Assembly (NCBI RefSeq): GCF_048544455.1
Contig: NC_133534.1
Span: 33,852,217 to 33,916,216, forward strand
DNA: 64,000 bases
Source of the DNA: Silene latifolia
Taxonomy: Eukaryota; Streptophyta; Magnoliopsida; Caryophyllales; Caryophyllaceae
Direction of reading: 5' to 3'
The translations under genes were made by a program, and so were the position numbers. Each line of letters starts with the position of its first letter. The stretch's first letter is position 1. This document shows positions 25,330 through 37,011 of the stretch, one piece after another. The notes below the pieces were generated by a model. That model was not told where the DNA came from, made no database searches, and saw nothing but the letters and a program-made list of their open reading frames with translations.

Positions 25330-26824
25330 ATGACGAATTCCTCCGACAAACCTCAGGATTCTACATCTGAAACTTCATATAACTTTGTTCATGTCGAAAA
25401 CCCCGACAGCAAAATCACTCAAATAGCCTTTAATGGCACTAATTACGATGAATTTGCTCAATCCTTCAAGCTTGCTCGTGCACATATGGTTGGCGGGCAG
25501 CCTGCTTCTTCACCAGGAACTTCTGCTGGTCCGAGCTTCGATATCAATGCTCTCACACCCGCTGAATGGGTTGATTTAAAGAACTTGTGGGAATCGCACA
25601 AATCTGCCCCGAGTGACCGTCTTAATGGTAATGTTCCTCTTTCTTCTTGGATTGTTGATACAGGGGTATCCCATCATATGTCTGGATGTCTCTCACATTT
25701 TACTAATATTCGAAACATTACTCCGTTATCTGTTGGTCTACCAAACGGAGATCTCACGCAAGCAACAAAATGCGGTGATATTTTTCTTTCCTCTCGACTT
25801 ATTTTGAAAGATGTTTTATATGCCCCAAACTTACAATGCCATCTTATATCTGTTTTCAGTTTGCTTCTCGATGATTCACTAACTATTCAATTTTCACACA
25901 AACTTTGTCTCATTCAAGACCGTTCCTCGAAGATGCTGATTGGAGCATGTGAGCAACGTGAGGGGCTATACTACTTGAAGGGTGTGCGCACTGACGATGT
26001 TAAAGCCTATTCGGTGAGCCCCAATAATACCGTCGAGCTTTGGCATAGAAGGTTGGGTCACCCCTCCACAAATATTTTCCAGTTTTTACTATTTATTAAT
26101 AAAAACTCTCGTAAAAGTTCTCAATTTTTAAGCAAAACATGTGATATTTGCCTTCGAGCAAAACAAACTCGTGAACATTTTTCGATAAGTGAAAACAATG
26201 CAGCTGCTCCCTTTGATCTTATTCATTGCGATTTATGGGGTAAGTACTCCGCCATTGGTTCTTGTGGCTCTCAATATTTTTTAACGATAGTTGACGATTT
26301 TTCCCGCTCCACGTGGGTCTATCTTTTGCGTCACAAAAGTGACACACAACAAACCTTGCTAAATTTTTTCGCTATGATTGACCGTCAATTTCAAAAGAAA
26401 ATAAAAAAATTTACGAAGTGACAATGGAAATGAATTTACTTGTCTTCAAAAATTTTTTAACACTCAAGGAATTCTTTTTCAAATATCGAACGTTGACACA
26501 CCTCAACAAAATGGTCGAGTCGAACGTAAACATCGACATATTTTAAACGTCGCTCGTGCTTTATTATTTCAAGCCAATTTACCCATATTTTTTTGGGGCG
26601 AATGTGTGTTGGCCGCGGTTCATTTAATAAATCGTACTCCCACAAAGCTCCTTCATGGTAAAACTCCCTACGAAACTCTTTTTAATAAAAGTCCGTCTAT
26701 GGAAAATATTCGTGTCTTTGGATGTCTATGTTATGCTCGAAATATAAATCGCTCCCACGATAAATTTGCTCCTCGAAGTCGCAAATGTCTTTTCATTGGC
26801 TACCCCTTTGGCAAAAAGGGATGA
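25330..26824 (+). pseudogene. Copia Gag remnant, protease and integrase, frameshifted
   Basis: From the ATG at 25330 the Gag start (ITQIAFNGTNYDEFA) runs after only about 40 residues into linker sequence, so most of Gag including the CCHC knuckle is missing. The protease motif reads WIVDTGVSHHMSG near 25650. The GAG-pre-integrase region LWHRRLGHPS and CDICLRAK give the HHCC zinc-binding pairs; the integrase core begins DLIHCDLWGKYS (first Asp). The frame breaks at 26421 and integrase continues in another frame (TPQQNGRVERKHR, third catalytic Glu), up to a TGA at 26822-26824, after which the same frame goes on. Not functional. Confidence 0.9.
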
Positions 26825-26991
26825 CGTCTTTACGATCTCGATACCGGGTCATATTTTGAGTCCCGTGATGTGGTCTTTATTGAAAATGATTTTCCATATC
26901 ACTCACTTGACATTCACGATAATGTCAACGAGCAAAATGCTTTTTTAAATGATAATCTTACTCCAATCAATGATCTTGTTTTATTTAAAAA

Positions 26992-27681
26992 TTAGTATGG
27001 ATCCCGCGCATACATGCGCGGTATTTTTAAATCTTTTACTTTATAGTGTATTATTTAAGATTTAAAGTTGACGTATTATTAATTTTTCATATTTTAATAT
27101 AAAGGATAAAAAATTAAAATGGAAAATTAATTAAAAAAATTAAGTAAATTTATAAATTCTCTCAAATAATTTTAAAGATTTTTTTTGTCAAGAGATTAAT
27201 AATATAAGTTCATAATTTTTTATACGAAATACTCGTACATGGTAAAAAAAAATTATGAGAAACTAATAATATCAAATTTTTCAGTTTTTCATATACGAAT
27301 TTAAGATTTATACCAATTTTGTTTTATTTTTAAATTAAAAGATTATAATTTAATTAAAAAATTATAATGATCAAATATTATATTATATCTTAACTAAAAG
27401 ATAATAATTTAATAAAAATAGAGTTTTATTTCCTTATTTAGCCAACTTCCTTTGAGGGAAAACTATTGAAAAATTGTATTCTCTTATAGTAGTAAATAAA
27501 AGGGAATGTAAATTGAAAAAATATTATCCCCTTTTTAAATGTCATAGAATTATTTATTATATGAAATATATCAGTGTGGTCTAGTCAAAGATAGGATATA
27601 ATGAAGCTCAAAGCCCAATATAGAGCAACTCATTTAGGCGGGAAAATTTGAGAATCTCTTATTCTTTTAGTTTAAGGGGGA
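26992..27681 (-). mobile_element. Non-autonomous Helitron inserted in Copia pol
   Basis: On the minus strand it starts TCCCCCTTAAACTAAAAGAA (27681) and ends with the hairpin CCGCGCATGTATGCGCGG followed by GATCCATA and CTAA (26992). It sits between host A (26991) and T (27682), as expected for Helitrons, with no target duplication. The Copia reading frame continues without shift across the junction if the interval is ignored, which fixes both ends. No coding capacity. Related to 34563-35347 and the outer Helitron starting at 38732. Confidence 0.85.
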
Positions 27682-29569
27682 TTCTTCCAACACCCCTGCA
27701 ACTTCGGACACCCCTGCAACCTCGGACACCACCGCACCTAACAACACCACCGTGACCGACTCCACCAATACCGTTGACACAACCGTGCCCAACCCCACTC
27801 CTTCCAACACCACCGTGACCGAGTCCACCGAACCCTCCGACTTGGGTCGTGGTCACCGGTTAAAATTCCCAAACTCCCGTCACAAAGGTTTCATCAAAAT
27901 AACTCGCCCCTCAACACACTCACTTGTGCCATCCGCATCTTCAGGTACTCCTTTCCCCATTTCTCATTATGTTAACTATGCTAAGTTTTCCACTAACCAT
28001 AAGATTTTATTATCGGCCGTCACCAAGGGTTACGAGCCTAGACATTTTAATGAAGCTATGCAGGTACCGGAATGGCAACAAGCAATGCGAGTAGAAATTG
28101 ATGCTCTTGAGAAAAATAACACATGGACACTCGAACCGCTTCCTCCTAATAAGAAAGCAATTGGATCAAAATGGGTGTACAAATTAAAGTACAATGCGGA
28201 TGGGACGATTGAAAGATATAAGGCTCGATTGGTTGTCATGGGTGATAAGCAAATCGAAGGAATCGACTATAATGAAACTTTCGCACCGTCGTTCAAATTA
28301 GTAATGGTTCGTACGTTATTGGCTATCGTTTTGCCAAGAAATGGTCCCTCCATCAAATGGACGTCCACAATGCCTTTTTACATGGCGATTTATCCGAAGA
28401 GGTGTATATGAAACCACCACCTGGGTTCTCGGCCGCCACCAATGGACAAGTCTGTCGTTTACGCAAATCCCTATACGGTCTTCGTCAGGCTCCTCGATGT
28501 TGGTATGCCAAACTTGTTTCCGCTCTCATTACTTACGGTTTTAAACAATGATCGTATGATCATAGTCTCTTCTCTATGCTACAATCCTACATGGAGGTAC
28601 ATGTCCTCGTTTACGTCGATGACCTTGTCATTTGTGGCAATAACACATCTCTAATTGATCAATTCAAAACTTATTTAAGTACATGTTTCCTTATGAAAAA
28701 TTTGGGGGCCCTCAAATATTTTCTCGGCCTAGAAATAGCTCGTAATGACATTGGGATATACATTTCTCAACGCAAGTACGCACTCGACATCTTATCCGAG
28801 AGTGGGTTACTCGGGTCCAAACCAGCAAGTGTTCCAATGGAGCCAAACCACACGTTGGGCCTTTCAGAAGCTCCCCTTATGAAAGATCCTCAACCATATC
28901 GCCGACTTGTGGGGCGGCTAGTATACCTCACCATCACCCGGCCTGAGCTCCTTTACTCGGTCCATATCCTAGCCCAATTTATGCATGCCCCGACCACCGA
29001 ACACCGGGATCCGCTTTTTACGGGTCGTACGCTACTTGAAAAAATCACCAGGCCAAGGTATCCTACTTACCACTAAAAGTGACCTACACTTAGAAGCTTA
29101 TTGTGATGCGGACTACTCTGTGTGTCCTACTACTCGACGCTCCATCTCAGCTTATATTGTGTTCCTGGGTTCCTCACCAATATCATGGAAAACTAAGAAG
29201 CAAAATACGGTCTTTCTCTCTTCATCTAAGGCTGAATACCGCACAATGGCATATACTACATGTGAGCTCAAATGGCTCAAAGATCTCCTTGATTTCCTTG
29301 GAATTTTACACACTCGTCCCATTCGACTTCACTGTGACAATCAGTCCACCTTACATATTGCTCACAACCCAGTCTTCCACGAACGCACCAAGCATATTGA
29401 AATTGATTGCCATTTTGTTCGTGACGAAATACAAAAAGGACTCATCTCTCCGAGCTACATCCACACCAAGAAACAACTAGCTGACATCTTCACTAAGGCA
29501 TTGGGTCGGGCTCCATTTGAAGAATTGCTATCCAAGTTGGGCGTTTCGAACCTCCACGCGCCAACTTGA
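27682..29569 (+). pseudogene. Copia reverse transcriptase and RNase H, frameshifted
   Basis: After a Thr/Pro-rich linker the reverse transcriptase begins AMQVPEWQQAMRVEIDALEK, then GSKWVYKLKYNADG. A frameshift near 28340 moves to MDVHNAFLHGDLSEEVYM and LYGLRQAPRCWY; a stop after ITYGFKQ and another shift precede the catalytic YVDDLVICGN near 28610. RNase H shows EAYCDADYSVCPTTRRS, LSSSKAEYRTMA and LHCDNQSTLHIAHNP, ending ADIFTKALG at about 29507. At least three frame breaks and one stop; inactive. Confidence 0.9.
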
Positions 29570-29576
29570 GGGGGGG

Positions 29577-29801
29577 TAACAAGCTACACTACCGTTGCTA
29601 AAGTGTCGTTGGGCTCCTACAATCAAGGGATACTTGATCAATTCTTTCATGTCTTATAAATATAGTTGTTATACCTTATTGTTTCCGTAAATACGAAGAT
29701 ACTCGTCTTGTATATATATGCTAGCTCAATACAATGTATGACACACAGTTACAACATTCAATAATATATGAAAATACTTTCCTACATATTGGTTTCTAAT
29801 A
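29577..29801 (+). repeat. Copia 3' LTR
   Basis: Follows the purine tract and is bordered on the right by the GAAGA duplication (29802-29806). Confidence 0.9.
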
Positions 29802-30109
29802 GAAGATAATCTTTGAAAAGAGAACGGCGAAGAAGGTTGAGGAAGCCATTGCAAAGAACACTCTTAAGGATACTCACACTTGTAATGAAAATTTTATTTG
29901 AGATTTTTCTCTATCTTTTGTAATCAAAACATGTATGATAGATTTTATTTTGACCTCCGCGCCACTTCCCCCGACATGTCCCCCCGATGTTCTCGGAATT
30001 CTCTTTTCTTTAATTTAATATGCACACCTTTTCTCCAAAAAAAAAATTAGCATTATTAAATGTGGGAGTAATGGAAAAAAACGATAATGACGGGGAAGTA
30101 GTGAGAGTA

Positions 30110-30510
<401 letters not shown>

Positions 30511-31120
30511 AAATAACAGTAGGAATAACCGAGAAAGTTTAAAAAATTAGCTAACAGTTTGATTTAAGAAAAAAAAATATTTATTTAAGAATAAGTTTGA
30601 TAAAATAACGGGAATTAATTTAGCTGTAAAAATTGCCCGAGTATTCAAAAGAACTACAATAACCGGAGGAGTAGTGAATATATAATAGTATTAACATGAT
30701 ATTTCATGAAGGTAATAATACTAACAGAGCGCGGGTGTGGATGTGTCTCATAATTTTTTGATAAATTCTACATTTCAGTATAAATGGATGTGTCTCATAT
30801 ATTTTTGATAAATGCTACATTTCAGTATGAGTTAAGCAAGTCTAACATACCTTTATTTCCTATAGAATAAATTCTGACGATAAATAAATGTAGCTCGGAC
30901 GATGTCGGACACCAACGATCAAATATCGAACACGATATAGATTAATTACAATATATCTTCATATTTGATAAACGTCATTGAATACCACAGAGTAATAACT
31001 TATTTTTTGCAATTCATGCTCGGCTCAAGATAAGTCAAACTGAGTTGGAGCTCGGGCTCAAGCAAAGCTAGCCCAGAGGATCATCATAGAAATACTACGA
31101 ATTGAACCGGCAAAGGATTA
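30511..31120. other. AT-rich spacer with a 46-bp tandem duplication
   Basis: The block GGATGTGTCTCATA...TACATTTCAGTAT occurs at about 30738 and again at about 30785. No gene seen; may include the body of the Helitron that ends at 31760. Confidence 0.6.
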
Positions 31121-31129
31121 ATGCTTAAG

Positions 31130-31590
31130 GCAAATGGTGCACGAATTGCGACTTACTTCAAGTAAAGCACGAATTACTTCAAGTAATGCACGAATTGCGA
31201 GCTTCACAGTTTCTTGCCCAGCAGTTTGTTTGTAGTTCTTCTCCAAAACTTCTCTAATTGAATTGGAGTTTCTCCAAGCTGCATTAGCTTTCGGTCAAAA
31301 CGTGCGGATGGATCATGCCGGTATAGAGCGGGCACATTGGTGAATGGGTCAAAGCCCGCAATCAAGGTTGAGAGACCAAATGGTCTAACACCACCACTCT
31401 ATGTGTACTTCTGCTAAAGGCCAGCAATGTAACGAGTAATATACTCGACTGTCACTGGATCTTCCAAGGTAAGCCTGTGGCTTTGACATTCTACGCGTAC
31501 CTTGTTTATAAGGACACGGGCATCAGCTTTCAGCCCAGCACAGGCTAGCGCGATATGGTTGTCAAGGTTTACAATTTGTGCAAAACTTAA
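31130..31590 (-). pseudogene. 20S proteasome alpha-7 (PAD1-type) C-terminal fragment
   Basis: Reading leftwards: [20 protein letters not shown], then [20 protein letters not shown] and IAGL, as in plant alpha-type subunits of the core proteasome. After IAGL two Gln codons have become stops (TAG near 31414 and again near 31402), then SGGVRPFGLSTLIAGFDPFT follows. A frame change near 31310 leads to NSNSIREVLEKNYKQTAGQE and TVKLAIRA. The end contains a small duplication (ATTCGTGC...TTACTTGAAGTAA twice). The N-terminal half is missing. It lies immediately inside a Helitron 3' terminus (31727-31760), in the opposite sense, and is probably captured. Confidence 0.85.
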
Positions 31591-31726
31591 GAACAAAGGT
31601 AACGACATAGGAGATGAGATACAAAAGTGGGACAGGTGATCCCACCTCCTCAATGATAACGGCTTACTATTTATGCAAAACTTAAAAACAACTTGAGACA
31701 ACAATTAAAAAACCCATTTTTTATTT

Positions 31727-31760
31727 ATGCCCGTGCAACTTTGCACGGGTTTTAAACTAG
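31727..31760 (+). mobile_element. Helitron 3' terminus (5' end not found)
   Basis: Hairpin CCCGTGCAACTTTGCACGGG followed by TTTTAAA and CTAG, then host T. This is the standard Helitron 3' signature. The element would extend leftwards and include the proteasome fragment. The 5' TC end is not evident between 30511 and 31120. Confidence 0.75.
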
Positions 31761-32830
31761 TTTTCAAAAGGAAACCATTCACCCTCCTCATAGAAATAAC
31801 CATCATCATAATAACCCTTGTCTTGGTCGGCATAATCATCGTCCACCTCTCGTTCTCTGGATAATGAACGAATTTGTAGACCTCCGGGAAAGTTTAAAAG
31901 GCTTTCCTTGCAAATATATGCGAAAGATAAATAATCGGTATAAAGGCCATCAACATCGAATCCTGTCTCGGGGAATTTTTTATCTCTAAGGTTATACCAA
32001 CTAAATTTGCCTCTAGAATTTGGTATACACAATAGTTCATGTGATGATCCTTTTTTATAAGCAATAGGGTGGTAAACGGATTCGGGTCCTTTTCCAGGAA
32101 GGCTCATCAACTTAACCCAAGACTCTTTAACACCAACATCCTTCATGACCCATACACTATAAGTCGAATTGTTCTCATCGTAACATGAAAAACGCAAACA
32201 CCCATCCAGCGCGCCAAGGTGATAGTAATCCTCTGACGATTTTGGAGTTGGGTTGGACTCGATTTCATACAATAGAATATCAGGCAAGACCACATCATTA
32301 GACCATCGTTCAGCCTTTATATCAAAACAACCAATTCTCGTTAAGCGACTACCACTCTCGAAAATCATGACAAGTAAATGGTTTTGTACAAGAACGGGAG
32401 TATGACACCATTCAGGCGTGGTCGGTTTACACTCGACAAGTTTCCACAAATTAGTGTTCAAGCTATAGACGATGACCTCCGTTACTAAAACGTCATGTAT
32501 ACCTCGATGGTACTGGACAAACCTAACAACTTTGATATCGTCATTGAATTCATTGTCTAAACAATGACACATCCCATAATGTGCATAGTTATTGTGAGTG
32601 GCAACGTAAAATTTAGGGAGTACACGGGTAGTCGGGTTGAGCAAGATGAGACCTTCAAGGTCAGTGAATCCGCACCCAATCAAGAGGCATGATTCGCAAG
32701 AAGCCACCATTGACATCGAGGGTGCTAACCACTGTGACGGTATAGGGTAAGGGCAGACCGTAGGAGGAGAGTCTAGAGAGTCCAGTTCATATATACGGAA
32801 GGAGCCGCCGTACTCGCCTGGGAGGATTAA

Positions 32831-34123
<1,293 letters not shown>

Positions 34124-34389
34124 TAAGAGGCGATGATTGGCCTCGGTAAATAATGCATTGAATTTGGGGGACGAAATCTCAGTTAGAAAAGACTTGGAAA
34201 CGCACTTGAAGCGAAAGAGGGATTTAGCGGGTAATTTGGGGAGTATACATGTTAATATTAATTCCATGGGAAGGCTAACTCTACAAAGTGGTTCAAGGGT
34301 TTTTAAATCTATATCCATTGGAATCGGAATGTTTGTTTTGCGAGAACTGAGAAGGATGATAGTTTGGATTAGGCGTAATTAATTAATGT

Positions 34390-34562
34390 TATTATATTAT
34401 TATGTGTAAAGTTGTGGAAAACAATCATAATTCATAAATATGTATGTATACGGAACCTATTAGGAGTTTATCACAATGCTATTAAGGTATATATCGAAAT
34501 TATGGAAAATTACGTAAGAATATTATACTTCCTACAGATTTTCCTATTTTCTTACTTTATAA
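34390..34562. other. Upstream region of the interrupted F-box gene
   Basis: AT-rich sequence with no gene or clear promoter element; ends at a Helitron insertion point. Confidence 0.5.
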
Positions 34563-35347
34563 CTAGTGTAGATCCCGTGCTACAACACGGTTTTTTTAGT
34601 TTTGTTTTATAAAGAGATATTCTCATTAAATTAATTGTATAAATTAACTGTACCTTTAATGTTATAATGTACTAATATAATCTTAGTAAGAGGTAGAAAA
34701 TGAAAGTTTATTACAATCAAAAGACACTTTAAGTTAAGTTATTTTTGTCTTAAACCATTTTTACTTTACTATAAAAATTAATCTATAATGATATATCATT
34801 GCATGAAACTAATTTATGACATTAAATTTTAATTAAGTGATGTAAAAATGTAAAATTTAATTAAAACGCGTATAAACCTTATAACAAAAACAGATAAAAA
34901 AAAGATACCACGCACTTAAAAAGACGATTTACGAATAATTAGACTAATATTTTTTTAATTAAAAAAATACATAAAAATTGTTACGTCCTTTAAAATATAC
35001 ACCATATTGATGAAGGATAATATAAGAAACAGATTTACGTAATTTTAATGTGTAAGTGATGACAATAATTATGTTAAAGACTGCATGAGAAAAAGTTTGC
35101 GTAATTTTAAAGTGTAACTTATGAAAAATAATATCTATGGAAATGGAAATGATTGCATAATAAATTATGGGTTTTAATGAAAAAGTCATAAATATGAATT
35201 TTAATTAAAAGATTAGAGTTTAATTATAAGAATATATTAATTGAAAAGATAATAATGTAATGAAAAAAAAAATTGTTACCTTAATTAGCTAGATGCCTTT
35301 TGGAGGGAAAACTAAGAGAATTTTTATTCTCTTAGTAGTAGGGGGCA
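34563..35347 (-). mobile_element. Non-autonomous Helitron, 785 bp
   Basis: On the minus strand the 3' end reads hairpin CCGTG...CACGG, GATCTACA, CTAG (34563-34566), next to host T. The 5' end is near 35347 (TGCCCCCTACTACTAAGAGA; first dinucleotide TG instead of TC), with host A on the other side. Its 5' 120 bp match the starts of the Helitrons at 27681 and 38732 (CTAAGAGAATAAAAATTCTC). No gene inside. Confidence 0.75.
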
Positions 35348-36080
35348 TCCTGTTTTTGGAAAAAAAGTCTTTTAAGTAGGCATTACGATTTCGAAATCAA
35401 TTAAAAAAACGATCTCAAACAAGTTTCCGAGCTAGCTAAGCCTTTGCGTGTTCCGATTCAGCTTGGTTTGGCTTAAAAGCGTAATAAAAACGCGTAATTC
35501 ATGGTGCTCAAAACATAAATTTTTATTTCATGTGTAGTTCTTATGCTATTTTCCATTTTCTTATGGAGCCAAAGAATTTATTATTGCGCTTCAATAGTGA
35601 ATTAGTAGCCATTTGATGCAATTCTCAATGCAATTTTCATTAAGGGTCACTCGTCTGCTAGTTAAAAGTCTTAATACGGGGGTAAGGCCGTAAGTCTGCG
35701 TACATTGGATTCCCCTAAGGTAATACTCTGTATCATTGAGGTTGTATGTGTGGCTTGTTCGGCTAAATATCTTCTTTTATCTATGTTGAATTCTAATCTT
35801 AAGCAGCAGGAAGTTAAATAGGCTTCTTAAACAAAGCAAATGCATAGGAAAACAAAGGTTGTCTTCAACTAACAATAATGTTTCCTGCAAACCAACAATT
35901 ACAAATGCATATCATAATTATTCACCACATCATCTATCCAAACAGTCCATACTTCACACAATCAGCAACTGATGATCTATTGATAATTGATACAATACAA
36001 ATTCTTGTTACTCTGATGGTGCCAATGCCACAACCTGTCCTTTTAATTCCAAACAAGAGCATCAATAATATATAGACATC
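35348..36080. other. Spacer without recognised genes
   Basis: Short open frames only (for example 35878-36075), none recognisable. Confidence 0.5.
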
Positions 36081-36084
36081 TACT

Positions 36085-36320
36085 GTCGAAAGCGATACGC
36101 ATATCAATTATCTCATAGTACTGATCACTCAAATGCAAGTATTCACCATCATCACCAAAATCATCACTGTCCTTTTAAGGCCTTCACCGTCGAATCCCAT
36201 CTCAATGAATTGTTTATCTCTAAGGTTGTACCATTAATATTTTGGTATACACAATAGTTCATCTGATGATCCTTTGCGGTATGCAATAGGGTGGCGAACA
36301 TCTTCGAGGCTAATTAGTCT
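36085..36320 (-). pseudogene. Third F-box/FBA gene remnant (C-terminal part)
   Basis: On the minus strand DVRHPIAYRKGSSDELLCIP, then WYNLRDKQFIEMGFDGEGL, aligns with residues about 330-385 of the intact F-box protein at 37012-38349. A stop precedes WYN, the following segment is deleted, and a trace of the acidic tail (DDGEYLHLSD in another frame) remains near 36130. The F-box and N-terminal part are gone. Confidence 0.8.
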
Positions 36321-37010
36321 AATCTAAACATATATAACTTGAAGGCCTCATAAATTACTCCCTGCGTATCAATCATTTGCTTTACCTTTGATTAAAATCG
36401 TTCTTAAACACAATATAAAAGGTATACGAACAAACGATTGGGCAAAGGCAGTACAATAACGGAACTAAAATGACCACAAATTCAACGTATATATATGGTG
36501 CATTATCTCATTACCTAATCCTAACTACTTCCCATGTAATCGAACAACGATGTCTCAGTATATACACGATGAATACTTGTCAATGACAATTCGGCCTACT
36601 GGCCTATTCGAATTAAACTTCCGTGCACAGTAGCGCAATGCTTAATTCAAAACCTGACTCTATTGTACAATCTAATAAGGTAAATGTTGCTATCAACCAG
36701 AAATCGGAATGCTACTAGCGACAAGACGAGGAGTACTCGAGGGGTGACTCAGTATTTGTTGGTACTACTCAGAATGCTACTACAATCTATTACCGATGAT
36801 GACATTTTTTTGATACGTTTTTTTAAAATCCGTCTTAGATATTTTAAAAAAACGTATCCAATCAAATGTAACCAAGGATATAACAAAAGTTTTGTTCACA
36901 ACGTTCATCTTTATAAAATAAATCGTCTTTGAATTCCTTATATTATTGCACACAAGCTAAATAATCGACTTTTAAGTAATCGCCCAAATAACAGATTACC
37001 CAATACAATT
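36321..37010. other. Spacer with a Stowaway-like remnant
   Basis: 36357-36450 begins TACTCCCTGCGTATCAATCA and ends with an imperfect inverted GATTGGGCAAAGGCAGTA, suggesting a decayed small MITE. CGTTTTTTTAAAATCCGTC at 36808 and its inverted AAAAAAACGTATC at 36844 form a short stem. No gene. Confidence 0.4.
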
Positions 37011-37011
37011 G

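Larger units (their letters stand above)
25010..29801 (+). mobile_element. Copia LTR retrotransposon, 4.8 kb, defective
   Basis: LTRs at 25010-25236 and 29577-29801 (227 and 225 bp, only a few differences plus a short divergent block) begin TAACAAGCTACAC and end TTGGTTTCTAATA. GAAGA duplications flank it. The primer site TGGTATCAGG (initiator Met tRNA type) starts at 25237, directly after the left LTR; the purine tract GAGGGGGG lies directly before the right LTR (29568-29576). Order protease, integrase, reverse transcriptase, RNase H is typical of Copia. Pol has frameshifts and stops, and a Helitron interrupts it at 26992. Confidence 0.95.
24786..30041 (+). pseudogene. RNase H fragment split by a Copia insertion
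   Basis: The left part (24786-25009) encodes FIYEVLAIREGLRF and ASDCYNVVNAFLRRDPPC. The right part (29802 onward) resumes with FEKRTAKKVEEAIAKNTLKD, aligning with the AKRSANAVADSLAKFSLKD segment of the RNase H copy at 23324-23816. The two parts are separated by the Copia element with a GAAGA duplication at 25005-25009 and 29802-29806. A run of ten A residues ends near 30042, consistent with a LINE tail. Truncated at the 5' end, so not functional. Confidence 0.8.
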
